Assembly (NCBI RefSeq): GCF_014356525.2
Contig: NC_052505.1
Span: 54,054,379-54,118,378, forward strand
From: Nilaparvata lugens
Lineage: Eukaryota > Arthropoda > Insecta > Hemiptera > Delphacidae
DNA length: 64,000 nt
Reading direction: 5' to 3'
The first letter of the stretch is position 1; each line of letters opens with the position of its first letter. Shown piece after piece: positions 10,734-22,007 of the stretch. A model generated the notes under the pieces. That model did no database searches, was not told the origin of the DNA, and saw only the letters and a program-made list of their open reading frames with translations. A program made the translations under genes and the position numbers.

Positions 10734-11834
10734 ATGAGTGCTAGAGAGGAGAATAATTGCAGAGGCGAGGAAGGAGACAAGGAGGATACAGGAGACAACA
10801 GCAGTGATCCAAGAGTGGCCTGGATCTACAGGCTTCACAGGGATGAAGCAGTGAAATTCTCGGCCGCTGCAGGGCTACCTACAACTGGAACCATGGAAGA
10901 GCTCAGGAGAGCTCTTGTCGAAAACCACCGGAGGACAATGGTGGAGGCCGCCGGTCTAAACAGGATCGGTGGCGGAGCTGGCACAGGTCAGGAAGAGGAA
11001 GGAGCTGCAGCTTTGTGGCCACCAGTCGCGGAGGCCACTGCATGTTCCAGACTGGAAGAAATACCCAAGGAGACGTCTCCAGAGTTTGATGGCGACTCCA
11101 GCAACTCCTGGGTGTACAGAGTGCACGATAAGGTCTTGATTGATCTACTACTCAACTCAGTGCTGTCAGATGGCACAAGTACGAGCCTGAGGAGGGCTCT
11201 ACTGGAGCAACGACAGCGGATTGTTGCGATGCTCCCCGTTTTGGATGATGGGGAGGAGGTGCTTCGTCGAGGAGCGCGAAGGCCAGCACCAGTTAGCGAG
11301 GAGGCAGAGCCTGCGCTGGTGAGGCCGGAGATGCCGGAGTGGCATAATAACATGCCTAGGCATGTATTGAGGTCACCTACCAGGTCAGCGGTGCCTGCTA
11401 CATCCTGTATGGACCCGGGTGCCGTGTGTGACAAGGTTCGAGGGTGGCGGCTCTCATATGATGGGAGTGGAGATGCTCCAAGTTTTATGGAGCGGCTCGA
11501 GGAGCTGCAACAAGCATATGGCTTGTCTGGCAGACAGTTATTTCCAGCGTTACCTGAAATGTTAGCGGGGAAATGTTCCTTATGGATGAGGAATAGGAGA
11601 GAACAGTGGAGACACTGGGACGATTTCCTGAGAGACTTTCGGTCTCGTTACTATCCACCTACTTATGAGGAGGATCTTGAGAATGAAATTCTCGACAGGC
11701 GGCAGAGAGAAGGCGAGCTCATAGACGACTATGTTGAGGAGCTGCTAACGCTGATGAGAAAAAGAGGTGGTTTTTCAGAGAGGAGCCAGGTAAAGAGATT
11801 GTACAAAAATCTATTACCACGCTACAAGCTATGA
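10734..11834 (+). CDS. gag: Gypsy-type Gag (capsid) with two SAP-like N-terminal modules
   Basis: Structural protein of an LTR retrotransposon. I place the start at ATG 10734 (MSAREENN); the frame is open from 10554, but that upstream part is Arg/Pro-rich leader. Two similar modules of about 45 residues occur at about residues 25-70 and 120-165. Each begins W-(I/V)-Y-R-(L/V)-H and ends in LRRAL(V/L)E, resembling SAP-like modules at the N-terminus of other insect Gypsy Gags. The capsid region follows (about 235-366): VRGWRLSYDGSGD, SLWMRNRREQW, FLRDFRSRYYP and an R-x-EGELIDDYVEEL block, typical of the retrotransposon gag family. The zinc knuckle is in the next frame, so Gag ends before nucleocapsid. 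Stop TGA at 11832-11834. Confidence 0.82.
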   Translation: MSAREENNCRGEEGDKEDTGDNSSDPRVAWIYRLHRDEAVKFSAAAGLPTTGTMEELRRALVENHRRTMVEAAGLNRIGGGAGTGQEEEGAAALWPPVAEATACSRLEEIPKETSPEFDGDSSNSWVYRVHDKVLIDLLLNSVLSDGTSTSLRRALLEQRQRIVAMLPVLDDGEEVLRRGARRPAPVSEEAEPALVRPEMPEWHNNMPRHVLRSPTRSAVPATSCMDPGAVCDKVRGWRLSYDGSGDAPSFMERLEELQQAYGLSGRQLFPALPEMLAGKCSLWMRNRREQWRHWDDFLRDFRSRYYPPTYEEDLENEILDRRQREGELIDDYVEELLTLMRKRGGFSERSQVKRLYKNLLPRYKL

Positions 11835-11884
11835 ACGAACTTAGTACTTAGTCTTAGAACAGACAATATGAACGAATTTAGTTC

Positions 11885-13120
11885 GTGGAGAAGAGTGCTC
11901 AACAGAGACAACGAGCTGTGAAGCAGGAGGAGGTGAGGAAGCAGACCAAGCCTCGACAGGAGACTACCACTACACAGCGTCGGAGTGAACAACCTCCAGA
12001 AGGCCCCTTGTGTTGGCAGTGCAAGAAGGTGGGACACTGGAGATCAGAGTGTCCGGAGGTTTCACTCTGCTCAAAGTGCGGGAAACCACGACCAAATTGT
12101 TCCTGTGAGAGAGAGCAGAAGAAGACTTCTGATAAAACAGCTGTGGTTGAAACGAGGCTTCAAATCCAGCTAGAGCCACAGCTCCAGGATGACAGCCGTC
12201 TCTTCACTACAGTGGAAATAGGAGACAGACTGTATAGTGCTCTTCTCGACACCGGAGCAGAGTCCAACTATATTAGCTCTAAAGCTTTTAATAGTTTGGA
12301 AGCAGTGGAACGAGAGCCTGTGCAGCGCGGCGCTGCTATGGCTAATGGAGCGGCTGCACATCTGCGAGGTGGTGTTATAATCAACCTGAAAATCGGCAGA
12401 ATATCCCTATCAACGACACTCACAATAATGGATGGGCTTTCTCCAGATATTCTGCTTGGTATGGAGTTTCTTCGTGAGCACCTGGTGAAAATAGACCCCT
12501 ATTCCCGGTCAGTGGAATGGGATCCTCATCTCGTCAAAAAGCACATTAGAGACGATATTTCCATTCCAAAAGTGGGAAAAGGAGCCGTCAACTGGAGGCT
12601 CAACTGTCCGGAAAAGCTGTACCGGAGGCGGAAGAAGGAAGATAATTTTCAGCAAGGAGCTGGAGATAATCGTCAAGCAGTGCAGTCTAGAAGACTGCCG
12701 GTGCTGGAAACTACACTCAAAGTAGTTTCAGATGTTGGAGACAAGAATTATAATGCCAACCGGTATTATAATTGGAAAAAGAGGACGATGAAGGTGAACT
12801 CTGGACAGCTAGTCTACAGGAAGGAGTGTCACCTGTCCTCAGGTGCTAATCAGCTTGCCGCGAAGTTAGCGCCGGAATTTTCTGGCCTCTATGAGGTCGA
12901 GGAAATGTTGAGTGCCGGTAAGAGGTTTACTGTGCACGAGAAGGGCACCAAGCTCCAGCGACACCTGCCCGAAGATGAGGAAGAGGATGGTGATGGAGCA
13001 GTTGCGGAAAAGGTGGACGGAATTCGAGCGGATGGACAGCAGGAGGCCGAGCGTGTCTATAGAGGGTCGCTGCCTATCCGGAGGATGGGATACCAGAGAG
13101 GTGTCACGCGCCGCCAATAA
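11885..13120 (+). CDS. Zinc knuckle, aspartic protease and integrase C-terminal tail (internally deleted pol)
   Basis: Open for 411 codons in the -1 frame relative to gag, but TAG stops at 11849 and 11855 separate the two, so a simple frameshift fusion is not possible in this copy. Residues about 40-72 form a CCHC knuckle (CWQCKKVGHWRSEC) and a second Cys cluster (CSKCGKPRPNCSC). The protease follows with LLDTGAESNYIS (about residue 120) and ILLGMEFL (about 190). After about residue 230 the sequence passes directly into an integrase C-terminal end: YNWKKR, SGQLVYRKECHLSS, AAKLAPEFSGLYEVEE, then an acidic tail. RT, RNase H and the integrase core are missing without loss of frame. It is either a deletion derivative that keeps packaging functions or a chance in-frame deletion. 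Confidence 0.75.
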   Translation: MEKSAQQRQRAVKQEEVRKQTKPRQETTTTQRRSEQPPEGPLCWQCKKVGHWRSECPEVSLCSKCGKPRPNCSCEREQKKTSDKTAVVETRLQIQLEPQLQDDSRLFTTVEIGDRLYSALLDTGAESNYISSKAFNSLEAVEREPVQRGAAMANGAAAHLRGGVIINLKIGRISLSTTLTIMDGLSPDILLGMEFLREHLVKIDPYSRSVEWDPHLVKKHIRDDISIPKVGKGAVNWRLNCPEKLYRRRKKEDNFQQGAGDNRQAVQSRRLPVLETTLKVVSDVGDKNYNANRYYNWKKRTMKVNSGQLVYRKECHLSSGANQLAAKLAPEFSGLYEVEEMLSAGKRFTVHEKGTKLQRHLPEDEEEDGDGAVAEKVDGIRADGQQEAERVYRGSLPIRRMGYQRGVTRRQ

Positions 13121-13144
13121 GGAGGTAAGAGGCGAGAAGGGGTG
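13121..13144 (+). other. Polypurine tract and probable start of Gypsy 3' LTR
   Basis: GGAGGTAAGAGGCGAGAAGGGG immediately precedes TGAATATCATAAGAG. A purine tract directly before TG is the expected plus-strand primer and LTR border. No second LTR copy is available in the window for confirmation. Confidence 0.45.
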
Positions 13145-14879
13145 AATATCATAAGAGTCCAATCAAACCACAGCTGTAGAGCTGTTTCTGATTAATATTT
13201 TATCCCATTTTAAATGAGGAAATTAAATTTTGTTATCAAAGACAAAATCGCATAGAAATTGAAGAAATTTATTCAGAATTATTAGCACGAATTTATTAGC
13301 CGAATTTTGAAAATTAATGGCATTAGCACGATTCCGAAAATAATGAGAATATTAAAAGACTGACATATTATTGTTATTGAAAGAAATTGGTCAATAGTTT
13401 ATTAAAAGGAAACAGCATATTCCGTTTAATTTGTCTCATAAAATGGAGTTCTACTTAAACTAAATGGCAACTCAACCATTACAGTTTAATTATTATAATC
13501 AGTCATAAAGCACTAGCTGAATTAGATGGAAAAAATTACTATTGACAAATTAATGCGTTTCTTTTGATCTGAAGGAAATCTCAATAATTTCTGTTTTAAA
13601 TTTATTTACAATATTATGATGTGACCAAGCATGGGCAACCAGGAAAATTTTCTACAGTCTATGACTAGCTAATAACAGCCAAAGTCGATTCCAACTAGAC
13701 TAAATTTCCTTGATCGGTATGTTACCGATATTGTTGTAACCAGTGTGATGAATTTTTTAAATAGACTCATGAGAAGAGAGAAAAATTGTGATTACCCTTT
13801 TAAAATGAAAGAATTTGCTAAAGGAATAGTTAGCGACCGAGCGATAAAGCTTCCTTATCAGTAACTGTATATCAGATAAGAGTACCGTTCTGTACCGAAT
13901 ATTTTCTGAAGAGTTATTTAATAAAATTATAATTATTCTGCAAATAAAGCACGAACCATTTATGAATTGCTCATTGAATTTTGAGGTTACACTTTGTTTA
14001 CTATTGATCAGATGTTTTAAAGCAGCTCAAACACAGCTGACTGATTCAACATATTGTAAAATGCCATGCCAGATTCATGCAAGCTCTAATATTATTTCTA
14101 AAAAAGTTAAAACTATCAATAAAGGACCAAGAATTTCGAATAAAAGATAAAATGTATGTATTATTCAGTTCTAGCCAAGAAGCTTAGAAAAAAGACTTCA
14201 CTTCCCTTTTGAAATCCTCACCGTTCAGACCTCGTTAAAGTTACCAAGACCTATCTGTAAGATTTTCGTTCGATTTTATATGTTTTATTTGTGAGCCAAT
14301 ATCTTAGGCTATTCTAATTGTTATTTGTAAATCTATTTTCATCAGTCGATAAATCAAAAGTTTAAAGGTAAATTATCCCTTAATTAATTTGGTGAAGGAG
14401 ATATTGAATTAAAATTCCCCACGTGCTGAGACCGAAGCCTGGACCCGCCGCCGATCAAACGATTTTGATCTAAAGAAGAAAACCACGACCATCAAGGAAT
14501 TTCACGTGAGTATAAGTTTAAGGGGGCCCCAATCTACGCTTCGAAAAGTATTACAGTGCAGAAAATATAAAATTTTCTTCGTTAAATTATTGGCCACGCC
14601 GACAAGCGCTTATTAGTCATTAAGAGCCTAGAATTTATTTCTCCTTTTCAATAACAATTTATAAAATTGAATTCATGAGAATTCTAGTTTTTCCAGATAT
14701 TCTACTGTTATTGATTCAGTCTGAGTTTGATCGTGCTATTGTTAGTCTTGGAATTAGTTCACGTCTCGAGAGTGAATCTAATTATTACTCAGCCTACCAT
14801 CATGAGCTATTATTGACGGTGCATTAAAGCATTCAATTATTACTATTTGTGCTGGTTGTTGTGATTATTTTTTGGAAAA
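13145..14879. other. Non-coding stretch, possibly LTR and leader sequence
   Basis: No protein-family frame on either strand. The first part may be the 3' LTR of the preceding Gypsy derivative. Around 14440-14510 the texture changes to GC-richer sequence with TGGACCCGCCGCC and a splice-donor-like CACGTGAGTATAAG (about 14504), reminiscent of a retroelement leader. I could not match these to another copy here. Confidence 0.35.
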
Positions 14880-14881
14880 TC

Positions 14882-15145
14882 AATATTTACTGAGTGTGAA
14901 TTAATTAACAGCTGTTGTGTCATTATACACGCCTTGTGTCAATAATTACTTTGAAAAAGTAAATTAAGATTATTTCGGTGTGAAATAAGTCTTGGAGTGA
15001 GAAAGAGAGATTGAGCAATAAATGTTCACTGATTGTGAATTAATTAGCAGGTTTAGCCTGTTATAATAAACACACTGTCATTTATATCCAATGAAAGGTT
15101 ACTTTGCATAAGTAAATCATGTGATTGATTTCGTTATTGAAATGA
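14882..15145 (+). repeat. Degenerate tandem duplication in probable LINE 5' UTR
   Basis: TTACTGAGTGTGAATTAATT (about 14887) recurs as TTCACTGATTGTGAATTAATT (about 15022). Both are followed at similar spacing by TTACTTTG-N5-AAGTAAAT (14950 and 15100). Repeated 5' UTR units are common in Jockey-clade promoters; the function here is inferred. Confidence 0.5.
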
Positions 15146-15242
15146 ACAGTGAGAAGTGGAATATTGAGTTGAAATTTATAGTTTCGAATTTATTATTGTG
15201 ATTTATAGTGAGAAGGCTGTGATCCTCATAACAGATCGAAAA

Positions 15243-16154
15243 TGAATTATTATTTCGACCACATTTAATTGTGAAAGGTTAGATACAGTTACCTGTGAAC
15301 TAAATGAAAGGATAAATAGTCTAACAAGACAAACCACCGCGCCTATTCGAAAAATAGCAACCAGCATTAAGGCTGATTGCCAACAGGAAATCAAAAAACA
15401 GATTACAGCCGCTAACCAAAACCTATCAACTACAGTGGATAAAAATACTAATAGTATCACATCTATGCAAAATAAACAAACCAACATGTACACACAACTG
15501 GACCAATTACAAAGTAATCTAAATCAGAACACAGAAACATGTAAAGCTTTAAACGGAACTCTGCAAATACAAGAATCCACTCTAACACAATTGAACCAAG
15601 AAGTAAAGACTAATAAAATTGCAAGTAGTAATCAATGGCAGATGGCACATGAGAAAATAGTAGCATTAGAAAATCGTTGTCAGCGGTTTGGTCATACTCA
15701 GGCATACTGTCAACATGAACCTGTGTGTGTGAAGTGTGCTGGAAAACACTGGACCATTTCATGTACCAGGGCTAAAGAAACCCCAGCCAAATGTTTCAAT
15801 TGTACTGAGGCTCACCCAGCTAACTACAGAGGCTGTCTTATCGCTAAAGAACTCCAGAGAAGAAGAACTGAAAAATACAGCATAGTTAAAAGAAGTAGCG
15901 GAGTACAACATACAACCCAACAGAGAAAATTCACTTCTAGAAAGTACACTGGAGAAATATCCTATTCTTAAGTAACAAAACCCACTCCAAGCCTACAACA
16001 GGAGAGTCAATCAAAGCAGCAACAACAGCAACAACAACCAGTTGATGTTAATAAGGTTTTGCAGGAAATTTTGAACAGTTTAAACATTCTTTCTGGACGA
16101 CTTGACAGCTTGGGAGGGAAGAGTAAGAGTATCGAGAAGAAAACTAAAAAATGA
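15243..16154 (+). pseudogene. LINE ORF1 (coiled coil plus CCHC knuckles), premature stop
   Basis: ORF1 of Jockey-type LINEs is an RNA-binding Gag-like protein. The frame is open from about 15243 without an ATG, so the true start is lost. The N-terminal part (to about 15680) is Gln/Asn-rich with a heptad-like pattern (coiled coil). It passes abruptly into zinc knuckles, CQRFGHTQAYC, CVKCAGKHWTISC and CFNCTEAHPANYRGC, without the RRM-like domain that normally comes between, so an internal deletion is likely. An in-frame TAA at 15969-15971 interrupts it. Reading on in the same frame gives a Gln-rich tail ending at TGA 16152-16154, overlapping the ORF2 start. Confidence 0.78.
16151..16154 (+). 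promoter_or_regulatory. ATGA stop-start overlap between ORF1 and ORF2
   Basis: The ORF2 ATG (16151-16153) overlaps the natural ORF1 stop TGA (16152-16154). This suggests ORF2 is made by termination-reinitiation, as reported for several insect LINEs and retroviral-like elements. Confidence 0.6.
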
Positions 16155-18822
16155 ATATTACAAGCCAACAAGATATAAGGATTGCTACCTGGAATGCCAA
16201 TGGAATGAATAATATCAATAATAATAGAAAACAAGAAATAGAAATATTTCTGAAGACCCAAAATATAGATGTGTGCCTTATCTCTGAAACCCATTCAACT
16301 GATCAAAATCAATGGATATAATGTTTACGAAACTATTCATCCTCAAAATCAAGCAAGAGGTGGAAGTGCTGTAATAGTGAAGGAGAGTATTAAACACTAT
16401 GAAGACTCCAGTATTCAAAGTAATAAAATACAGCTAACTGTAGTTGGAATAGAGTCTATCAACCAGAAAATACTTGTTGGAGCTGCATATTTTCCACCAC
16501 GTTACAATTTAAAGAAAAATGATTATACCAGTATTCTTCATCAGCTTGGAGATAGATTCATAGTGGGTGGAGATTTTAATGCCAAGCATAAGGATTGGGG
16601 TTCAAGACTCACAACTACCAAAGGAAAAGAACTCAGAGAGGCTATCCAGGAGCTGGGCTGCGAATTCCATTCAACAGGGACACCTACTTATCGGCCAACA
16701 GATTTGAATAAAACTCCAGATCTTCCAGATTTCTTCATAACAAAGAGGATATCCAGTAATTTTATTGACATTGAAGAGCTTTGACCTGGATTCTGATCAT
16801 TCACCTGAAATTCTCACACTCAGTGAATGAATAATAAAGAAAGAAGACAGACCAATGTTAGTCAACAGAACAACAGACTGGGAAACTTTCAAAGTGGATT
16901 TGGAGAATGAAATCAACTTGAATATTCCACCTAGAACAGCTGAGCAGTTAGATGAAGCCGCAGGGAATTTCATGTGGCAAATCCAGAAATCAGCCTGGAA
17001 AAACACTAGAAAATACACCAGGAAAACGAGAGGATGCAATTACCCACTGGAGATTCGACAACTTGTTTTAGAGAAACGAAGGGCAAGAAGAAGATGGCAA
17101 CAAACTCGTGATCCTGCTGACAAAAATATATTGAATAACAAAACACAACAATTGAGAAGAGAGATAAGGAAACTAACTGAGGAGTCCATTAATAACTACC
17201 TTCAAAATTTGACAGCTGAAGCCAGTACAGATTATTCATTTTGGAAAGCAACAAAAAGAATTAAGTGACCAATATCACAATCCCCTCCAATCAGAAAATC
17301 CAGATGGTACTTGGGCAAGAAATAACAGAGAAAAGGCAGATATCATCAATAGGCTAATCATCTAGACGAAATCTTTCAGCAAAACAACATTCAATCTGAA
17401 ATTGATCCTGAAGAAGATATAATAGATGATTTAGATACAGAGATTGATCTAGTTTCTATAAATGAGGTTCGAGAAGAAATAAAAAATAATCTGAATACCA
17501 AAAAAGCATCTGGGTTTGATCTGATTACAGGTGAAATCTTGAAGAAACTTCCAAGGGAAGGTATTGTCATGCTAACATATTTATTCAATGCATCACTCCG
17601 ATTACAGCATTTTCCTCAATTAGGAACGTGGCAGAAGTCATTATGCTGCAAAAGCCTGGGAAATGTCCTCAAGAAGCAAACTTGTACCGCCCAATATCTC
17701 TTCTACCTGTAATTTCAAAGCTTATCGAGAAATTGCTAATGAAGAGATTGGCTCCCATCATAAGTAGCAGGAATCTGATACCAGCCCTTCAATTTGGTTT
17801 CAGGCAGAAGCACTCAACCCTGGACCAAGTACATAGAATCACTTATGTAATAGAGAATTCATTGGAGGAAAAATGTATATGCTCAGCAATCTTCCTTGAT
17901 GTGGCACAGGCATTTGACAAAGTGTGGCATGAAGGACTGATCAATAAACTTCAGAAAATTCTTCCCACTCCACTTGTAAAACTTTTAAAATCATACATCA
18001 CTAACAGATTGTTCAGAGTAAAACAAGGTGATGACGTTTCTGAATTAAAGGAAATAAGGGCTGGAGTTCCACAAGGTAGTGTTCTTGGACCAGTTCTTTA
18101 TGTGCTGTACACAAGCGATCTTCCTGAATTGGATGCAGTGACAATTGCTACTTTTGCTGATGATACTGCAATACTGGCAGAAGGGGAAACAGTACAAGAA
18201 GCAGCCACAAAACTACAGACAACAAATTCAGTGACTGGACAAAGAAATGGAGAATCCAATTGAATGAGATGAAGTCCATTCATATCAACTTCACAAACAA
18301 AAATATCAATGATCCAATTTGTATAAATCTAAATGGGAAGGTAGTACCACACAGCAACACAGCAAAATACCTTGAAATGACTCTTGACGCCAAGTTGAAA
18401 TGGAAAGAGCATATCAAGATGAAAAGAAGTGAGCTGGGACTCAAATACAGTAAAATCTATTGGCTGTTGGGCAGACAATCACAACTCTCATTGGACAACA
18501 AAATATTGATTTATAAACAAATTCTAAAACCTGTCTGGACGTATGGGATTCAGCTTTGGGGCTGCTCTAGAACATCTAACATCAGATTCAAACATTCCAA
18601 AACAAAGTACTGTGTAACATGGTGAATGCGTCCTGGTATATAAGGAACAACGATTTGCACCGAGATCTACACATCCCCTATGTGACCAGTGAAATAAGAC
18701 AATTGGCAGCCCATCATGAGTCACGTCTCCATCAACACGACAACACCGAAGTCATCCAACTCCTAGACAGCACTGAACTCACAAGGAGGTTGAAGAGAAC
18801 AAAGCCCTTCGAGTTGGTGTAG
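16151..18822 (+). pseudogene. LINE ORF2: APE endonuclease, reverse transcriptase, C-terminal region, with several frameshifts
   Basis: ORF2 nicks the target and reverse-transcribes the element. The APE endonuclease opens with IRIATWNANGMNN and LISETHS. It shifts frame near 16290 and continues with GGSAVIVKES, GGDFNAKHKDWGSR, and LDSDHSPEI after another break near 16784. Linker frames follow (16855-17268; about 17275-17625). RT is at 17628-18263 with RPISLLPVISKLIEK, FLDVAQAFDKVWH, GVPQGSVLGPVLY and FADD (about 18155). The frame breaks near 18240, continues in 18260-18600 (ILKPVWTYGIQLWGC) and ends in 18619-18822. All domains are present in order, but at least five frame changes make it inactive. 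Confidence 0.88.
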
Positions 18823-19039
18823 TGCTAGTGAAGTGAAAAAGTATAAATTAAATAAATGTGTAGCGAAAGAAATTAAAGTAGAAGAATTATAGATTAGAAC
18901 TGTAGGCTTCACTGGAAGACTTTAGCAATGAAAATTGATATTTAAGGATAAGAAATAAGAGAACAAAATTAATGGTTAGTCCTAGTGACTAGTTTTAATG
19001 GAAGTAATAATAGAAAAAAAAAATTAGAAAATCAAATTC

Positions 19040-20360
19040 AGCAACAACCCCATGGAACTCAGGCGGACGGCATTAATTCACACAATATACTGCAGGGACT
19101 GAGTAAATTTGATAATACGGATTGCCATTTGCAACCTCAACCATTCATTGACCAAATAAAATTATTACAAACTCTTGCACCAACCTCTTGGAGTATGTGG
19201 CGACTCCGTTTGACCAGCTGGCCAGCTTGACCAAGTGGCGAACCCCTGATGTTTTTTTGGAGTAGAGCCCATGAGTTTACATCATTCGAGGAGTTTATTG
19301 CTGTCATCCTGGAACAGTATTGGAGCAGAAGTAAACAGTTGGATGTACTAGCAGATATCATATCATGCAATTCCAATCCTAGTCTAGTCTAGTCTGCCCT
19401 ACAGTTCCAGAATTCTCAGCTGAACGAGCCAATAAACAAATCTGCTTTAGCGAGTATCATTTTGAAAAAGCTACCTTATCAAGTAAGAATGGCGCTTGCC
19501 ACTCAACCAATAACCAATTGTAAACAATTAATAAATCATCTATATGGCATACAATCTGTGATGGCAATATCAAATCACCGGTCAGATCAAATGTATACAC
19601 AGAATCAACATAATTCAAAAATTAATCAGTACACCAGCCAAGCTTATGATCCTCCCGATCTACTCCTCAATTTGAATGCCGCTATGATCATAAACAAAAT
19701 AACAATTGGAATGACAGAAGTTTTCAAAATTGCCCAACAAATCATTACTTACAGCAAAATAATCACAGAAATTATTATGATGGCCGTGATCGATTAAACA
19801 CAAATAATGGTTATGCTCACCATAATTATAATAGAAATTATAAACCAACACCACATCAAAAAAGTACAGACTACAACAAGATTAAACCAACAAAGAACAC
19901 AGAAACAAACACCATATAAACCACCACCAAAAACCAGCCACAAGCAACAACCCATTTCAAGTATACTATTCACCGCCGAAGACCCATCACCGCTGGAGAA
20001 CACAAACAGTCGCCAGGAGGAGACCGCCACCATACATCCCGCTTCGAACACCACACCTGCGCATCATTTGACCCCACAGCAGACCAAGGACCCCATGGAG
20101 GACCTGGACCGAAGGAACCAGCACCACAAGGCCCTGAGGCGGAAAGTCAGGCAGGAGCAACCAGGGAGGACCAGCACATGCCTACACCGTCCACACACCC
20201 GATTCAAGCCATGCCAGCAGGACGCCAAGACACCGGACAATCGACACCAGGATGATAGAGGGCAGGAAGGGACCGACAGCATTCATCCACAGCACATAAA
20301 ATTCAAGACAGCTGCTTATCAATGTGACCGTTACTGGGGAAAAAAAATGGAATGAAATTG
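19040..20360 (+). pseudogene. Gypsy-type gag remnant
   Basis: Frames at 19040-19230, 19230-19385, 19440-19797 and 19807-20355 together give a Gag-like order: PFIDQIKLLQTLAPTSW, W-R-LRL, GEPL, EQYWSRSKQLD and KKLPYQVRMALA. The same blocks occur on the minus strand at 22640-23190, supporting a real protein. The C-terminal part is Gln/Pro/His-rich and lacks a recognisable zinc knuckle. It ends near a segment like LLINVTVTGEKKW, reminiscent of the start of a retroelement protease, but the DTG box is not found. Several frameshifts; non-functional. Confidence 0.65.
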
Positions 20361-20460
20361 AAACTAATGATAGCTACCTGAATGAAAACGATGAAGAGTA
20401 CTGTGAGAAACTAATGAATGGGAAATGTTGTGTGGAATTGAAAGATAAAGGAGTAATCCA

Positions 20461-21514
20461 GTGGAAATAAAAGCACCTGATTGTTATCATCTATGGAGAG
20501 GATATGCTATGAAAGAGATATTAAATGTATTGGGTAACTGTATTATGATTGCTATTATGGCTGTCTTATTATTTGGAATCTGTGATATTAATGTGATGAT
20601 GAATGTTGTATTATTGTTAAAAGAAGGTATCATTGTCGATTGGAAATCCTGTATTGTTAAATTGCTTATAGTTGTCGTCATGATGTATAATAATAAATGT
20701 AAGTTGAAAATATCAAATGAGTATTATAGTGACAAACACAAAAATAGAGACACAAAACCCAATGAGTTGATTGGACATAACAATGGATTAAATGGAACTG
20801 GATCAATGAATTGGTTGAAGAAGTATACAAGATACCAGGGCTTGAAATTTATGATGGATAAATTATCAATTAGGACAGCCTCACCAATTGATAGCAGATA
20901 ACCTAACCGGCCTACAGCTACATCTACAGACAGAAACGCAAGAATATATGGGAAAACCACGAAAGTTCTACATGCCATATCGTCGAATTTGAAAGTAAAT
21001 ACGATAAGAAGTCAATTGAAAACATCATTATCAACCAATTACTGACCTGTTGTAATAAATTTGATATTGGCATAGAACCGCGTGTCAACAAATCCGATTT
21101 TTGATTTCTTCCAACTGTTAGAAGCCTGAAACAAACAGAAGAACAATCTTAAGTATGTATTTTCGTAATCAACATTGTATAAAAAATGCACAAGTGGAGA
21201 TAGTGAGAATAAATTAAGTAAATCACCTTAAAATGTGAAAATTGTGATGAATAGGTTAACTTTGTATCCATGGGATAGAAGCTGGAGAATTATGATGTCA
21301 AGAAAGCGGATATCTAGAACCAGTGGACTGGTCAAGACCATCCAGATCAAAAGTATGTAGCCCTCGAACATATGTTCTTGATAGAAGGATTGTTCTCAAA
21401 AGCTATTTATATATGTTATTAATGTATTTATCAATGTTTATATATCTATTTATATGTTTTATATTATTTATTACCATTACTTATACCATGTTGTTACTAA
21501 GAAACTTCAATTGA
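20461..21514 (+). other. Hydrophobic small frames, possible envelope-like remnant
   Basis: An open frame at 20461-20901 (146 codons) carries two hydrophobic stretches (about residues 25-45 and 65-80). Another at 21323-21514 ends in a long hydrophobic segment rich in Leu, Phe and Ile, followed by LLLRNFN, like a transmembrane anchor and short cytoplasmic tail. Their place between gag and the 3' LTR would fit an env position once pol is deleted. No Cys pattern or fusion-peptide motif is convincing, so the assignment is weak. Confidence 0.25.
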
Positions 21515-21984
21515 AACGAGTTACCAAAAAGCCAAAACTCAATGTATAGCAAAAAGAAGAATTTTACCTGATTTATAGAATATTATTAATATTAAAGACC
21601 AAGAAATTGTAATGAAGTATAAGCCCCAAAAAATTGGTTAATCAAAATTATTTTTGAAAGAAATTTGTTATATGAGAGTCAGATGTGTATTGTATGTACA
21701 GCATCATAAGTTGGCACCATGGCAAGCGGCAAATTTGAATGTACTGTATTAGGTTGTAGAGGAAGAAATGTGTTTAAGATGGTGTATTTGTGATATTTTT
21801 GTGTTGATAAGAAGAAAATTTGTTATTATACTTGATGGAGATTCAAGGGGGGCATAAGCAGATAAGGTCTGCAAATTATTATGATATTTGAGAGTGTTTT
21901 TGGTGGATATTTATAGGTTATGTTGATATGTTGAAGAAAGAATTTGTATTAAAAACATTGTTGATTCTCAAAATATTTTGAATT
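21515..21984. other. Non-coding 3' region of the Gypsy-type element
   Basis: AT-rich, no family-like frame. It lies between the hydrophobic frames and the G-rich tract before the LTR-like repeat. Confidence 0.35.
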
Positions 21985-22007
21985 CAAATTCGGGGGCGTG
22001 TGTAATG

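Larger units (their letters stand above)
10190..13144 (+). mobile_element. Gypsy-type LTR retrotransposon derivative lacking reverse transcriptase
   Basis: A GC-richer block than its surroundings. It has a leader with an imperfect tandem duplication (10190-10480), gag (10734-11834), a second frame with zinc knuckle, protease and integrase tail (11885-13120) and a purine-rich tract AAGGAGGTAAGAGGCGAGAAGGGG ending at about 13141, followed by TGAATATC, a plausible 3' LTR start. No 5' LTR is seen before 10190. RT, RNase H and most of integrase are missing. Confidence 0.75.
14880..19023 (+). mobile_element. Long Jockey-type LINE with ORF1 and ORF2, frameshifted
   Basis: Holds a degenerate about 145-bp 5' tandem duplication (14882-15145), ORF1 (15243-16154), ORF2 (16151-18822), a 3' UTR and an A10 tail at 19014-19023. 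ORF2 is closely related to the LINE at 1120-2735. The 5' border is uncertain and no target duplication could be paired. Downstream flank (from 19024) is Gypsy gag, so the LINE probably inserted into or beside it. Confidence 0.82.

Noticed and set aside
13145..14460. Complete LTR followed by a tRNA primer site (TGGACCCGCCGCC at about 14451)
   Set aside because: No second LTR copy in the window and the primer-site match to a tRNA could not be established; left as a possibility only.
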